Assembly (NCBI GenBank): GCA_036675285.1
Contig: JAKFFK010000245.1
Location: forward strand, 22,398-86,397
Reading direction: 5' to 3'
Source: Paucimonas sp036675285
GTDB lineage: Bacteria; Pseudomonadota; Gammaproteobacteria; Burkholderiales; Burkholderiaceae_D
Length of the DNA stretch: 64,000 bases
Translations under genes and position numbers: made by a program
Shown: positions 42,615 to 51,703 of the stretch, in pieces
How the letters are laid out: each line of letters begins with the position of its first letter
Numbering within the stretch: the stretch's first letter is position 1
Notes under the pieces: model-generated
Databases searched by the model: none
What the model was told of the DNA's origin: nothing
The model's input: only the letters and a program-made list of their open reading frames with translations

Positions 42615-43010
42615 AAGAAAAACGGCAACAAATTCTTTGAATCAAGTCATAGAAAGTTTATGAATTTAAATATGAGAAATCACAAATGCCTCACCACATG
42701 ATGAAATTGAGTGTCTCCAAAAAATGAGGTATTGCTTCAAAATTGATGGGCATGGCGATGGCAGCATTGCTGTTTTTTGAATGAGCCCGCAAACCTCGCA
42801 CGATAGCGGCAGGAATTTCCTGCGGGCTCAAAATTTGCGCAAACATGTAAGATTGTCTGGCGTTGCCAAGAGTTACAAAAATAATGGAACGCAATCAAGA
42901 TGCCAACATGCCGGATGCCGTTGCTTTAGGCGCGTGTATCCGGCGAATCGCTGCTTCAAGTCGCCAACCTGAGATTCGCCCCGGATCGACAGTCCGGTTT
43001 CCAAGCGTGA
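42615..43010. other. Gene-poor stretch with a 10-base hairpin
   Basis: About 400 AT-richer bases before sodC's stop. It contains TGAGCCCGCA (42782-42791) paired with TGCGGGCTCA (42821-42830) and an overlapping GCAGGAA-T-TTCCTGC. A 67-codon frame on the minus strand here lacks a ribosome site, so I do not call it. Confidence 0.5.
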
Positions 43011-43535
43011 CTAGCGTTTGACAATCACGCCGCAGGCAAGCCGTGCGCCGGAATTGCCGGTCGGCTGAGTCTTGAAGTCATCCGGTGCGGCATGGACAAT
43101 CACGGCGCGGCCAATGATGCCGGATTCGCCGCTGCCGAGGCTCAGTCCGGATAGAGTTGTTGTCAGGCTAGCCTTGCCATTCTGATCGGCCTGCAACATC
43201 GGCAAGTCGCCTACATGGTGTTCGCCCTTGCCGGGATGCCCATGCTTTTTGTCGCCGGGATTGAAATGACCACCGGCGCTGGTGCCATCCGGTGCACTGC
43301 AATCACCCTTTTCATGAATATGGAAACCATGGCCACCCGGCGTCAAGCCACTGAACGAAGCGACTACCTTGATCAGTTCATTTTGCTGTGTAAAAGTAAC
43401 TGTGCCGCGCACATCCTGTCCTTCGGTCGGCTGCATGCGTGCTTGCGCCGTGGCGCCACCGCTTGGCATCCACGCACAGCCGGTGGCCAGCAACAGCGTC
43501 AGCAGCGAGGCGAAAAGCAACTGATAGGTTTTCAT
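43011..43535 (-). CDS. sodC: Cu/Zn superoxide dismutase (lipoprotein form)
   Basis: A 174-residue periplasmic enzyme that dismutates superoxide. Signal peptide with lipobox ATGC (Cys20), so it is probably anchored to a membrane. Copper ligands in HGFHIHEKG, bridging and zinc ligands in SAGGHFNPGDKKHGHPG and HHVGDL, disulfide partner Cys in ARLACGVI, and VHAAPDDFKTQPTGNSG electrostatic loop. Monocistronic. Confidence 0.95.
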   Translation of the reverse strand: MKTYQLLFASLLTLLLATGCAWMPSGGATAQARMQPTEGQDVRGTVTFTQQNELIKVVASFSGLTPGGHGFHIHEKGDCSAPDGTSAGGHFNPGDKKHGHPGKGEHHVGDLPMLQADQNGKASLTTTLSGLSLGSGESGIIGRAVIVHAAPDDFKTQPTGNSGARLACGVIVKR

Positions 43536-44014
43536 GTTTTTCTCCTGTAAATTTTATCCAAGAAATACTGTTTCACACTGCGTCGCCTATGCCAGCATCG
43601 CGGCGATTTTCAGACGCCCAGATTGCGCACGCAGTGAGGCTCGTCATGCGTACTTTGAACCAGGCAACTTGTGCAAGCATGCCGCAGTATCGCGATTGCC
43701 GGTTCGATGACAGCAAATTGGATCAACAAGACCGCTCTTCGTTGCACACGCATCAAGATACTTTGGATGGTCGGGGAAATTTCATATAGAGATGCTGCGC
43801 GAAACGATGGTCAACAAAACCGATTGTCTTGATTGTCTTCGGGAAGCAAGCAAGGTTCAGACAACAATTCGATTGGGCTGGATCGCATGCGCTTATCACG
43901 ACAATCGCTGGACCGCGGCCATCGCTGGACTGCAGCGGCTGGATTGAGAGCATGCTGCCGGCTAAATCCGCATGCCGCGTGACATTACGCTGCCGATGCT
44001 GCTGGTGATAAATA
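43536..44014. other. Gene-poor stretch between sodC and the ABC exporter
   Basis: About 480 bases with no convincing gene. Two frames of 66-67 codons exist (from 43589 on plus, 43753-43953 on minus) but have neither ribosome site nor recognisable motif. The promoter of sodC must lie at its left end. Confidence 0.5.
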
Positions 44015-44776
44015 TTAGCTCTTGAGCCGGTATCCGGTCTTGAACACCCACCACACGGCGGTGAGGCACAGCATCAGAAATACCAGGGTCATGCCGATGC
44101 TGAGCCCGACACTGACGTCGGCGACGCCATAAAAACTCCAACGGAAGCCGCTGATCAGATAGACCACCGGATTGAACAATGCAATTTTTTGCCACAGCGG
44201 CGGCAGCATGTTAATCGAGTAAAAGCTGCCCCCTAGGAAAGCCAGCGGCGTCACGATCATCAGCGGGATGATCTGCAGCTTTTCAAAACCGTCGGCCCAG
44301 ATGCCGATCAGAAAACCGAACAGGCTGAAGGTCAACGCAGTCAGCAGCAGGAACACGATCATCCAGACCGGATGCGCAATGCCAAACGGCACAAAGATCC
44401 GTGCGGTAGCCAGGATCAACAATCCCAGGATGACTGACTTGGTGGCGGCGGCGCCGACATAACCGATCACGATCTCGAGGGCCGAGATCGGCGCCGACAG
44501 GATTTCATAAATGGTGCCGGTAAACTTCGGCATATAAATCCCGAAGGAAGCATTGGAGATGCTTTCCGTCATCAGGGACAGCATGATCAGGCCGGGCACG
44601 ATGAATGCACCGTAACTGACGCCGTCGATCGCGACCATGCGCGAACCAATGGCTGCGCCGAACACCACAAAGTAAAGCGATGTCGAGATCACCGGCGAGG
44701 CAATGCTTTGCATCAGGGTTCGCCATGTGCGGGCCAGCTCGAACAGATAAATGGCGCGGATGGCATGGAAATTCAT
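44015..44776 (-). CDS. ABC-2 type transport permease (YadH/NodJ-like)
   Basis: A 253-residue membrane protein with six hydrophobic segments, for example SPVISTSLYFVVFGAAIG, FIVPGLIMLSLMTESI and LVFLMLCLTAVWWVF. The pattern is that of ABC-2 exporters of the YadH/NodJ/DrrB type. It overlaps its ATPase gene by four bases (ATGA), so they form one exporter. Substrate unknown; YadGH-type pairs are common and mostly uncharacterised. Confidence 0.9.
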   Translation of the reverse strand: MNFHAIRAIYLFELARTWRTLMQSIASPVISTSLYFVVFGAAIGSRMVAIDGVSYGAFIVPGLIMLSLMTESISNASFGIYMPKFTGTIYEILSAPISALEIVIGYVGAAATKSVILGLLILATARIFVPFGIAHPVWMIVFLLLTALTFSLFGFLIGIWADGFEKLQIIPLMIVTPLAFLGGSFYSINMLPPLWQKIALFNPVVYLISGFRWSFYGVADVSVGLSIGMTLVFLMLCLTAVWWVFKTGYRLKS

Positions 44777-45699
44777 GACGGCACTTTCATCAGGTTGACA
44801 AAAATTTCTTCCAGCGAGCTCTGGCTGGACTGGATATCCTTGAATTCGATCCGATGCTCGTGCAGTAGCCGCAGCAAATCGGCCACCCCGGTTGGTTGGC
44901 TATGCGCATCGAAGGTATAAATCAGTTCACTGCCGTCTGCAGACAACTCAAGCTGCAGTCCGGCGAGTGGTTCCGGCACCTTGTCCAGCGGGTGCTGCAG
45001 GTGCAGCGTCAATTGTTTCTTGCCGAGTTTTTCCATCAGCGCCATCTTGTCTTCGACCAGCAGGATCTCGCCTTTGCGGATGATGCCGATCCGGTCCGCC
45101 ATCTCTTCGGCTTCCTCGATATAGTGGGTGGTCAGGATGATGGTCACGCCGCTGGCGCGCAAGCCGCGCACCATTTGCCACATGTCGCGCCGCAATTCGA
45201 CATCGACACCGGCGGTAGGCTCGTCGAGAAACAGAATCTGCGGCTCGTGCGACAGGGCCTTGGCGATCATCACCCGGCGCTTCATGCCGCCCGACAGCAT
45301 GATGATCTTGCTATCCTTTTTATCCCACAGCGACAGGTCGCGCAGCACCTTTTCGATATACGCAGGATTGCGCGGCTTGCCGAAAATGCCGCGGCTGAAG
45401 TTCACCGTGGCCCACACGGTTTCAAAGGCATCGGTCGACAATTCCTGCGGCACCAGGCCAATTCTGGAGCGCGCCGCGCGATAGTCGCGCACCACATCAT
45501 GGCCGTCGGCCAGGATGACGCCCTGGCTGGGTGTGACAATGCCGCAGATGATGTTGATCAGCGTGGTCTTGCCGGCGCCGTTCGGGCCAAGCAGCGCCAG
45601 AATCTCGCCGCGGCGGATATCCAGATCGATCCCCTTGAGCGCCTGAAAGCCGGACGCATAGGTCTTGGTGAGATTCCTGATTGTGACGATTGGCTGCAC
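44773..45699 (-). CDS. ABC transporter ATP-binding protein (YadG-like)
   Basis: A 308-residue ATPase. Walker A GPNGAGKT at residues 38-45, Q-loop VPQEL, signature LSGGMKRR, Walker B ILFLDEPTAGVD and the switch His in THYIEEAEEM. The C-terminal extension (about residues 225-308) is typical of DrrA/YadG types. The GTG at 45699 has AGGAGA upstream and begins VQPIVTIRNLTKTYASG; the longer frame is rejected. Confidence 0.92.
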   Translation of the reverse strand: MQPIVTIRNLTKTYASGFQALKGIDLDIRRGEILALLGPNGAGKTTLINIICGIVTPSQGVILADGHDVVRDYRAARSRIGLVPQELSTDAFETVWATVNFSRGIFGKPRNPAYIEKVLRDLSLWDKKDSKIIMLSGGMKRRVMIAKALSHEPQILFLDEPTAGVDVELRRDMWQMVRGLRASGVTIILTTHYIEEAEEMADRIGIIRKGEILLVEDKMALMEKLGKKQLTLHLQHPLDKVPEPLAGLQLELSADGSELIYTFDAHSQPTGVADLLRLLHEHRIEFKDIQSSQSSLEEIFVNLMKVPS

Positions 45700-46028
45700 C
45701 CTGTCTCCTGATCCGTAACGATAAAATGCCTGGCGTGTATGACGCATGGCTTCTTGCCTTGACGACCCGGTGGCGTAACTGGAAGCCGAGTGCCCCTGGC
45801 AAGGGGCCGCAAGCAAGCGCAAGAAAAATGCAAGAAAGTCATGACCCGGGCCCCATCAGCTTGGCCACCAGTACCGATCCGGCTGGGAATGCCTGACCGG
45901 CATGTGCCATGCAATGCCGCCCTGCCCTGCGCCGCAGTATATGCCGAGAGGAGAAAAATGTTCAAGCTAATCACGGCCATGCGGCGGCTGGTGCGGCGCG
46001 CAACCGTACCGTGGCGTCGGAGGTCGCG

Positions 46029-48248
46029 CTAAAAGCGGTAAGCTGCGCTCAGGCCGGCGCTCCAGTTGCGCCCGGGGGCCGGTTCGAAGTAGCGGCCATT
46101 GCCGTCATTGATGATGGCCGAACCGGCGTACTGGCGATCGAACAGGTTGTCGAGCCGGGCAAAGGCATGCAAGGTCCAGCGCTGATGCTGCAGCAGATAA
46201 CCGGCTTGGGCCGCAGCGACGAAATAGCCGGGCGCGGCAGCATCATTTTCATCATTCACATAGATCTTGCTCAGGTACCGCCCTTCAACGCCGGCGCGCC
46301 AGCCTTGCGGCGGCGCCCAGGCCAGCGAGGCAAACGCCATCTGACGGGCAATCCCGGGAATCCGGTTGCCGGCAGCCACCGGCACCGTCGCAGCACTGCA
46401 CACCGGCGAACAAAAGCTGTCGCGATATTTGGCATCGAGCCAGGTATAGGCCGCCTGGGTACGCCAGTGCTGCGCCAGTTCTCCTTCCCAGCCCAGCTCC
46501 AGGCCATTGCGGCGCGTGCGGCCGGCATTCTGGAAAGTGCCGCGCCCATTGTTGCTGCCGGCGCTGACGATTTCATCCTCGGTACGGGTCTGGAACAGCG
46601 CCGCCGTCAGCATGCCGCTACTCAAGCGCAGCTTGGCGCCGGCTTCTGCGCTCAGATTGACCGATGGCTGCAGGCCGAAATTCAAGCCTGGCAACCCGTC
46701 GCTGCGGTAAGAGATTTCGCTGAAGGTCGGCGTCTCGAAACCGCGGCCGAGCGCCGCATACAGGTTCAGGTCGGGCCGGGCCTGGTAGCGCAATGCGGCC
46801 ATCGGCAGCGCCTTGCGATAGCGCGCGTCGCCGCTGTCGTCGCCATTGACGCCAACGATGTAATCATCATCGGAAGAAAAGCGCACCGTGCTGTAGCGCA
46901 CGCCCGCGTCCAGCGTCCAGCGTCCAGCGAATTGCCAGGATGCCTGCAGGTAGGGATCGATATTCCACAAATCATTGCTTTCATTGCGGCGCAAGCCGCC
47001 CTGCACGCCGAGTTGCTGAGTGACACCGGTGCCGATGAAGTTTTCATAGCCCTGGCGCTGCTCGGTCAGCGTGTCATAGGCCAGGCCGCCGATCACGGTC
47101 AGTGGCCGGCCAGCCAGCGTCAGGCGCGAAGTCCAGCGCGCATCGATGCCGCCGTAATCGCGTCTCAGCACAATCACGCCGCCCGCATGGCGCGGATTGG
47201 CTTGCGGTCCGGGCGGAATCGACTGGAACTGCACGGTTTCGCGCTGGCCGTAGTAAGCCACCAGCCGCAACTGGTTGCTCGCATCGATGCGGCGTTCATA
47301 CACCATTCCGCCCTGATTCTGCTGCACGGTCTTGCGCGTGTTGAACTGGGTCGCGACTGCCGCGACACTGCGCGGATTGGCCCGGAACTGCGCAAAGTTC
47401 AGTCCCAGCGGATCCTGCGCCTTCAAGTTCACGCTATTGACCACGAAGCTCAGCTTGCTGTCATCATCGAGCTGGATGCCAAGCTTGCCGTTCACCAGGT
47501 TTTTGCTGGCGGCGCTGTGCTCGCGATAGCCATCGGTGGTGAACCGGCTGCTACTGATCAGGTAATCGATCGCGCCAATGCCGCTGCCAGTTGAGCCGCT
47601 GGCCTTGAGTCCGTAGCGGCGCATGCCGTCACTGCCCAGCGTAAAGCTCGGCGTCACCAGCGGCGGCCCGCTGCCCTCTTCGGTAAAGACCTGGATCACG
47701 CCGCCGGATGAATTGCCGTACAGCGCAGAAAAAGGCCCGCGCAATATTTCAACCCGGTCGATCGAGGCAATATCGATGTTCGAACTCTGGCCCTGGCCAT
47801 CCGGCAGCGTGGCCGGAATGCTATCCACATACAGGCGCACGCCGCGAATCCCGAAGGTCGAGCGCGCGCCGAAACCGCGTATGGCAATCTGCAAGTCTTG
47901 CGCATAATTTTGCCGGTTCTGGATCAGCAGCCCCGGCACGCCGCCCAAGCCTTCCGACAGGTTGACCTGCTGCCGGCTGTCGCGCATCGACGCGCCGCTG
48001 ACCACGTCAACCGATGCCGGCGCATTGAAAGGCGACACATCGATGCGCGTGCTGGTCACCACCACCGGTTTCAGTGTAGCCGCAGCCGAAGCCGGCGCAG
48101 CATCCTGCGCCTGCGCTGCGGCCGGGCCGCAAGCAGCCAGCACTGCGCCGGCTACCAGGGAATGGCCAAACATGCGTGGATTGCGAACTGCCGTGGCGTT
48201 GCATTTTCTGTTACGCAAATGAAGTAGTCGAGCGGAAAAAGACATCAT
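46029..48248 (-). CDS. TonB-dependent outer-membrane receptor
   Basis: A 739-residue receptor. Signal peptide (FGHSLVAGAVLAACGPAAAQA), TonB box-like KPVVVTSTR, plug domain (SVDVVSG..EGLGGVPGLLIQNRQNY; IAIRGFGARSTFGIRGVRLY; VEILRGPFSALYGNSSGGVI), then the 22-strand barrel ending in the terminal aromatic SAAYRF. The substrate is not obvious; the plug lacks features specific to siderophores. exbBD at 27.5 kb could power it. Start chosen at 48248 for its signal peptide. Confidence 0.92.
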   Translation of the reverse strand: MMSFSARLLHLRNRKCNATAVRNPRMFGHSLVAGAVLAACGPAAAQAQDAAPASAAATLKPVVVTSTRIDVSPFNAPASVDVVSGASMRDSRQQVNLSEGLGGVPGLLIQNRQNYAQDLQIAIRGFGARSTFGIRGVRLYVDSIPATLPDGQGQSSNIDIASIDRVEILRGPFSALYGNSSGGVIQVFTEEGSGPPLVTPSFTLGSDGMRRYGLKASGSTGSGIGAIDYLISSSRFTTDGYREHSAASKNLVNGKLGIQLDDDSKLSFVVNSVNLKAQDPLGLNFAQFRANPRSVAAVATQFNTRKTVQQNQGGMVYERRIDASNQLRLVAYYGQRETVQFQSIPPGPQANPRHAGGVIVLRRDYGGIDARWTSRLTLAGRPLTVIGGLAYDTLTEQRQGYENFIGTGVTQQLGVQGGLRRNESNDLWNIDPYLQASWQFAGRWTLDAGVRYSTVRFSSDDDYIVGVNGDDSGDARYRKALPMAALRYQARPDLNLYAALGRGFETPTFSEISYRSDGLPGLNFGLQPSVNLSAEAGAKLRLSSGMLTAALFQTRTEDEIVSAGSNNGRGTFQNAGRTRRNGLELGWEGELAQHWRTQAAYTWLDAKYRDSFCSPVCSAATVPVAAGNRIPGIARQMAFASLAWAPPQGWRAGVEGRYLSKIYVNDENDAAAPGYFVAAAQAGYLLQHQRWTLHAFARLDNLFDRQYAGSAIINDGNGRYFEPAPGRNWSAGLSAAYRF

Positions 48249-48609
48249 GGTTTGGTTTTCTCGCCAGCATGGCGTTCGAACGGTAGCATCCGGCATAGTG
48301 AACACATTTGCAGACTGGTTCAATACGGATGCAATTCTGCGGCAGTCTTTAGCCGATTTTTGACAGGAAGCGATTAATTTACAATGTCGTGCGCGTTAAG
48401 TGATTGCGTGTAGTCAAGAAATCTGCTTCCTCATCGAAACAAATCTGGTTTTCCCGTGCAGTTGCAACAAGCTGCCATGGTGATCGGCGAACAACCCGGC
48501 TTGAGTCAGACGCTTGATTTGTTTAACGCTGCACACCAGAATGCGGATACAGCCAGCATGGATCATCAGCCTGACGCTTCTCTACTGGAACAAACCAACA
48601 GGATAAAAC
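48249..48609. other. Divergent intergenic region between TonB receptor and PAS gene
   Basis: About 360 bases holding promoters for both genes. TTGACA (48360-48365) and TACAAT (48380-48385) occur, but with a 14-base spacer. No Fur box or B12 riboswitch-like elements were seen. Confidence 0.4.
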
Positions 48610-49050
48610 ATGAACAGCGACGTTGCGCACACAAGTTACCGAGACGTGCTTGAATGCATGTCCGAAGCACTGATCTTTGCCGACCCGGAAGGCATCATCC
48701 GGATCTGGAACCAGGGCGCCGAAGCTGTGTTCGGCCATGCTGCAGCCGACGCGCTTGGGCGCAGCCTCGATCTAATCATCCCGGAGCCATTACGCAAAGC
48801 CCACTGGGACGGCTTTTATCAAGCCATCCGCCGCGGTGCCACCCTGCATGGCCGGCGCTCGATTGTCACGCGCGCGCTGCACCAGAGCGGCCGGCAGCTG
48901 TATGTCGACATGAGCTTTGCGATCGTCAAGGATCAGGCGGGCGCCATCACCGGCTCGATGGCAGTGGCGCGCGACGCCACCGAACGGCATCTGGAACAGA
49001 AAAGCCTGCGCCAGCAGCTAGCCGCATGCCTGGCCAAGCCACCGGCATAG
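48610..49050 (+). CDS. Single PAS-domain sensor protein
   Basis: A 146-residue cytoplasmic protein consisting almost wholly of one PAS/PAC domain: YRDVLECMSEALIFADPEGI, IIRIWNQGAEAVFGHAAAD, GRSLDLIIPEPLRKAHW and the PAC end SMAVARDATERHLEQKSL. No output domain follows, so it must act through a partner or as a buffer of a ligand such as heme, flavin or aromatic compounds. Ribosome site GGAT, 7 bases upstream. Confidence 0.86.
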   Translation: MNSDVAHTSYRDVLECMSEALIFADPEGIIRIWNQGAEAVFGHAAADALGRSLDLIIPEPLRKAHWDGFYQAIRRGATLHGRRSIVTRALHQSGRQLYVDMSFAIVKDQAGAITGSMAVARDATERHLEQKSLRQQLAACLAKPPA

Positions 49051-49138
49051 CGGCTGCTGCGCAAGCCATGTACGACACTCGCAACGGCAAACCGGGCCCT
49101 GGCCCGTGAAGCCGCAGCCGCATCGACCGGCCGGCGCT

Positions 49139-49267
49139 TCAGCACATCGAAAATGCGCGCAGGAAGTCGAGCGTATTACCCGGCTCCAGCAACTTGCTGA
49201 CCGCCCAGCCGCCGATCAGCACACCTGCCGCCAGCAGCAAGGCCGCGCCGAGGTGAAATCGTTTCAT
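49139..49267 (-). CDS. 42-residue single-span membrane protein after the MFS gene
   Basis: Reads MKRFHLGAALLLAAGVLIGG then WAVSKLLEPGNTLDFLRAFS plus MC, with one membrane helix after a basic start. A ribosome site (GGGGGA, 5 bases before the ATG) sits within the 11-base gap after the MFS stop, so it is probably cotranscribed with it. I do not recognise a family; a role in assembly or regulation of the transporter is an inference from position only. Confidence 0.6.
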   Translation of the reverse strand: MKRFHLGAALLLAAGVLIGGWAVSKLLEPGNTLDFLRAFSMC

Positions 49268-49278
49268 GCTTTCCCCCA

Positions 49279-50481
49279 TCAGGCAGGCTGCAGGCGCGCC
49301 AGCTGGCGGTCGTCGATCGGCCAGTGCAAGGCCGCGGCCATCAAGCCCAGCCCGATTGCGCCCAGCCACACCAGATCGTACGAGCCGGTTGCATCGAACA
49401 CAACGCCGCCCAGCCAGGCACCCATGAAACCGCCGACCTGATGGCCGACGAATACGAAGCCAAACAGGGTGGTCAGGTACTTTACGCCAAACACTTGCGA
49501 CACCAGCCCGTTGGTCAGCGGCGCGGTGCCCAGCCACAGCAAGCCCATGACGAAGGAAAAGACATACAGGGTCCATTCGCTGATCGGCAGCAGCACGAAT
49601 GCCGTAATCGCGACCGAACGCATCAGGTAGTTATAGGCCAGCAAGTGCTTGCGCCGGTACTTGGTGCCCAGGATGCCAGAGTAATACGTGCCAGCGATAT
49701 TGGCCAATGCGATCAGCGACAGCGCAATCACCGCGCTGCGCCCGGTCATGCCCTTGTCCATCAGGTAAGCCGGCAAGTGGCCGGCGATGAAGGCCAGTTG
49801 GAAGCCGCACGCCAGAAAGCCCAGGTTCAGCAGCCAGAACCCCTTGTGGGCAAACGCCTCAGCGAGCGCCTCGCGCAGCGACTGGTGCTGCTGCCCTTCG
49901 CGTACCAGATTGGCCGGTTCCGCCAGCGCGCCCGACAAAGGCGCCGCCGCCAGCATCACGCCGCCCAAGATCACCAGCGCGATCAGCCAGCCATAGCCGG
50001 CGATGAAAACTTGCGCCGCCGGCACCAACGCAAATTGCCCCAGTCCGCCGACCGCACCGGCCAGGCCCAGCGCCCAGCCGCGCCGCTCCGGCGCCACCAG
50101 GCGGCTCAGCGCGCCATACACGGTGCCGAACGAGGTGGCCGACAATCCGGCGCCGATCACCAGGCCGCAGCTCAGCAACAGCTCGAGGCTGGAAGTCGAA
50201 TGCGCCATCAGGTACAGGCCGGCGGCATACAACAGGCAGCCGCCCAGCAATACCTTGGCAGTGCCGAATTTGTCGGCGATCATGCCGGTAAACGGCATCA
50301 GCAAGCCCCACACCAGGTTTTGCAAAGCCACCGCCAAGGCGAAATCCTCGCGGCTCCAGCCACGCTCGGTCGTCATCGGCAGCAGGAACAAGCCCTGCAC
50401 ATGCCGCACCCCGAGCGACAGACCCATGATGATGCCGCCGCAAACGACTATAACGAGCGGGGTTTTCCAGGATCGGTGCAT
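49279..50481 (-). CDS. MFS transporter (OFA/monocarboxylate-like)
   Basis: A 400-residue 12-helix transporter: LVIVVCGGIIMGLSLGVRHV in helix 1, the GMIADKFGTAKVLL loop 2-3 motif A, and GFVFVGHQVGGFMGAWLGG in the second half. It resembles bacterial monocarboxylate or oxalate:formate-type carriers; the substrate is undefined. The ATG at 50481 has GAGGA 7-8 bases upstream; the 12-residue longer form is less likely. Divergent from a LysR gene that probably controls it. Confidence 0.88.
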   Translation of the reverse strand: MHRSWKTPLVIVVCGGIIMGLSLGVRHVQGLFLLPMTTERGWSREDFALAVALQNLVWGLLMPFTGMIADKFGTAKVLLGGCLLYAAGLYLMAHSTSSLELLLSCGLVIGAGLSATSFGTVYGALSRLVAPERRGWALGLAGAVGGLGQFALVPAAQVFIAGYGWLIALVILGGVMLAAAPLSGALAEPANLVREGQQHQSLREALAEAFAHKGFWLLNLGFLACGFQLAFIAGHLPAYLMDKGMTGRSAVIALSLIALANIAGTYYSGILGTKYRRKHLLAYNYLMRSVAITAFVLLPISEWTLYVFSFVMGLLWLGTAPLTNGLVSQVFGVKYLTTLFGFVFVGHQVGGFMGAWLGGVVFDATGSYDLVWLGAIGLGLMAAALHWPIDDRQLARLQPA

Positions 50482-50552
50482 GCGTGTTTCCTCGGTCAGT
50501 TTCAGCCCGCTCATCAATTACATGACAATAGTTCATGCGATAGAATAGGCTC

Positions 50553-50577
50553 ATGGTAGGCATTTTAGCTATACCAT
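50553..50577. promoter_or_regulatory. Candidate LysR operator between MFS and LysR genes
   Basis: An inverted repeat ATGGTA-N13-TACCAT, centred between the two divergent starts. LysR-type sites usually are interrupted dyads of this kind. It is the only clear dyad in this 156-base region. Confidence 0.5.
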
Positions 50578-50637
50578 ATCCAGACACAAGCGCAATTTAC
50601 GCATCACTCACATGATTCATACGCATGGATAACAGCA

Positions 50638-51615
50638 ATGATTAACCCGCTCATGACAATCCCGCCGCTGGATGCGATCCGAGGCTTTGTCGCGGTCGCG
50701 CGCCGCATGAGCATCACGCTGGCGGCACAGGACCTGTGCCTGACCCAGTCTGCGGTCAGCCGCCAGATCCAGAGTCTGGAACAGCACCTCGGCACTGCGC
50801 TGCTGATTCGCAAGCACCGTGCAATCGCCCTGACTGATGATGGCGAGCGGCTATTCGCACTGGCGTCTCCCTGGCTGGAAAGACTGGCCGATTACACGGA
50901 TTCGTTGCGCATCGGCGGGCGCATCCGCCCGGTCACGGTTACCGCATCGATCGGCGTGACCGCGCTCTGGCTACTGCCCAGGCTCGGCTCATTCCAGGAC
51001 GCCCATCCGCACATCGACGTGCGCGTGGCCGCCAACAACCGCGTGCTGGATTTGAAGCAGGAAAGCATCGACCTGGCGATCCGCTATTGCCGCGACGCTG
51101 AGGCGCCGCCCGGCGCTGAGCGGCTGTTTGGCGAAAAGGTGCTGCCGGTGGCAAGCAAGGCGGTGGCGGCGCGCGCCTTCAAAAATCCCATCTCACTGTT
51201 AAATGAAGCCTTGCTCGAACTCGACGAGCGCGCCCGCCCTTGGATGCGCTGGTCGGACTGGCTCACTGCCACCGGCATCCCGGCCGCCAAGCCAAAGGCT
51301 TACCTGCACTTTAATCAGTACGACCAGTTGATCCAGGCAGCGGTGGAAGGCCGCGGCGTGGCGCTGGGCAGGATCGCGCTGGTGCTGCCGATGCTGCAGG
51401 ATGGCAGACTGGTGGCGCTGGCCGATGCCGAGCGCGGCGACAGCGATTATGCGTACTGGCTGATCGACGGCGCGGATCAACCACGCCAGGAAGTGAAGGT
51501 GTTTAGGGAATGGATCGTGCAGGAAGTGCAGCTTGCGGTAGGCAAGCTGCACGCCATGAAGAAAGGCACCAACAAAGGCTGGCCAGTGCATGCCATGACC
51601 GACCCGGCCGGATAA
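50638..51615 (+). CDS. LysR-type transcriptional regulator (GcvA-like)
   Basis: A 325-residue regulator. N-terminal winged helix with PPLDAIRGFVAVARRMSITL and AAQDLCLTQSAVSRQIQSLE, then the co-inducer domain (VTASIGVTALWLLPRLGSF; ESIDLAIRYC). The pattern resembles the GcvA/AmpR branch. It is divergent from the MFS transporter, so likely activates or represses it in response to the transported compound. Confidence 0.88.
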   Translation: MINPLMTIPPLDAIRGFVAVARRMSITLAAQDLCLTQSAVSRQIQSLEQHLGTALLIRKHRAIALTDDGERLFALASPWLERLADYTDSLRIGGRIRPVTVTASIGVTALWLLPRLGSFQDAHPHIDVRVAANNRVLDLKQESIDLAIRYCRDAEAPPGAERLFGEKVLPVASKAVAARAFKNPISLLNEALLELDERARPWMRWSDWLTATGIPAAKPKAYLHFNQYDQLIQAAVEGRGVALGRIALVLPMLQDGRLVALADAERGDSDYAYWLIDGADQPRQEVKVFREWIVQEVQLAVGKLHAMKKGTNKGWPVHAMTDPAG

Positions 51616-51670
51616 AGCAGGCAGGCGTCTGTAGCAATGCCAACCCGCTCCCCTTCTGCTGGACGCGCTG

Positions 51671-51703
51671 AAAAAAAGCTTAAAAAACGTTTAAAAAAGC
51701 TTT
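51671..51703 (-). terminator. AT-rich hairpin at the end of the hybrid kinase gene
   Basis: AAAGCTT (51675-51681) pairs with AAGCTTT (51697-51703), overlapping the kinase stop codon, and on the minus strand is followed by seven T. Three A6 runs are spaced through it. It could be a weak terminator. Confidence 0.35.

Noticed and set aside
42691..42894. 67-codon minus-strand frame before sodC
   Set aside because: No ribosome site, no homology by eye, spans the hairpin at 42782-42830.
45909..47594. 561-codon frame antisense to the TonB receptor
   Set aside because: Same reason: opposite a long GC-rich gene, low-complexity translation rich in Ala, Arg and Gln.
48360..48385. TTGACA..TACAAT promoter before the PAS gene
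   Set aside because: The spacer is only 14 bases, too short for a normal sigma-70 promoter; no extended -10.
49324..50559. 411-codon frame antisense to the MFS gene
   Set aside because: Arg/Gln/His-rich translation without membrane or enzymatic motifs; mirror of a real gene.
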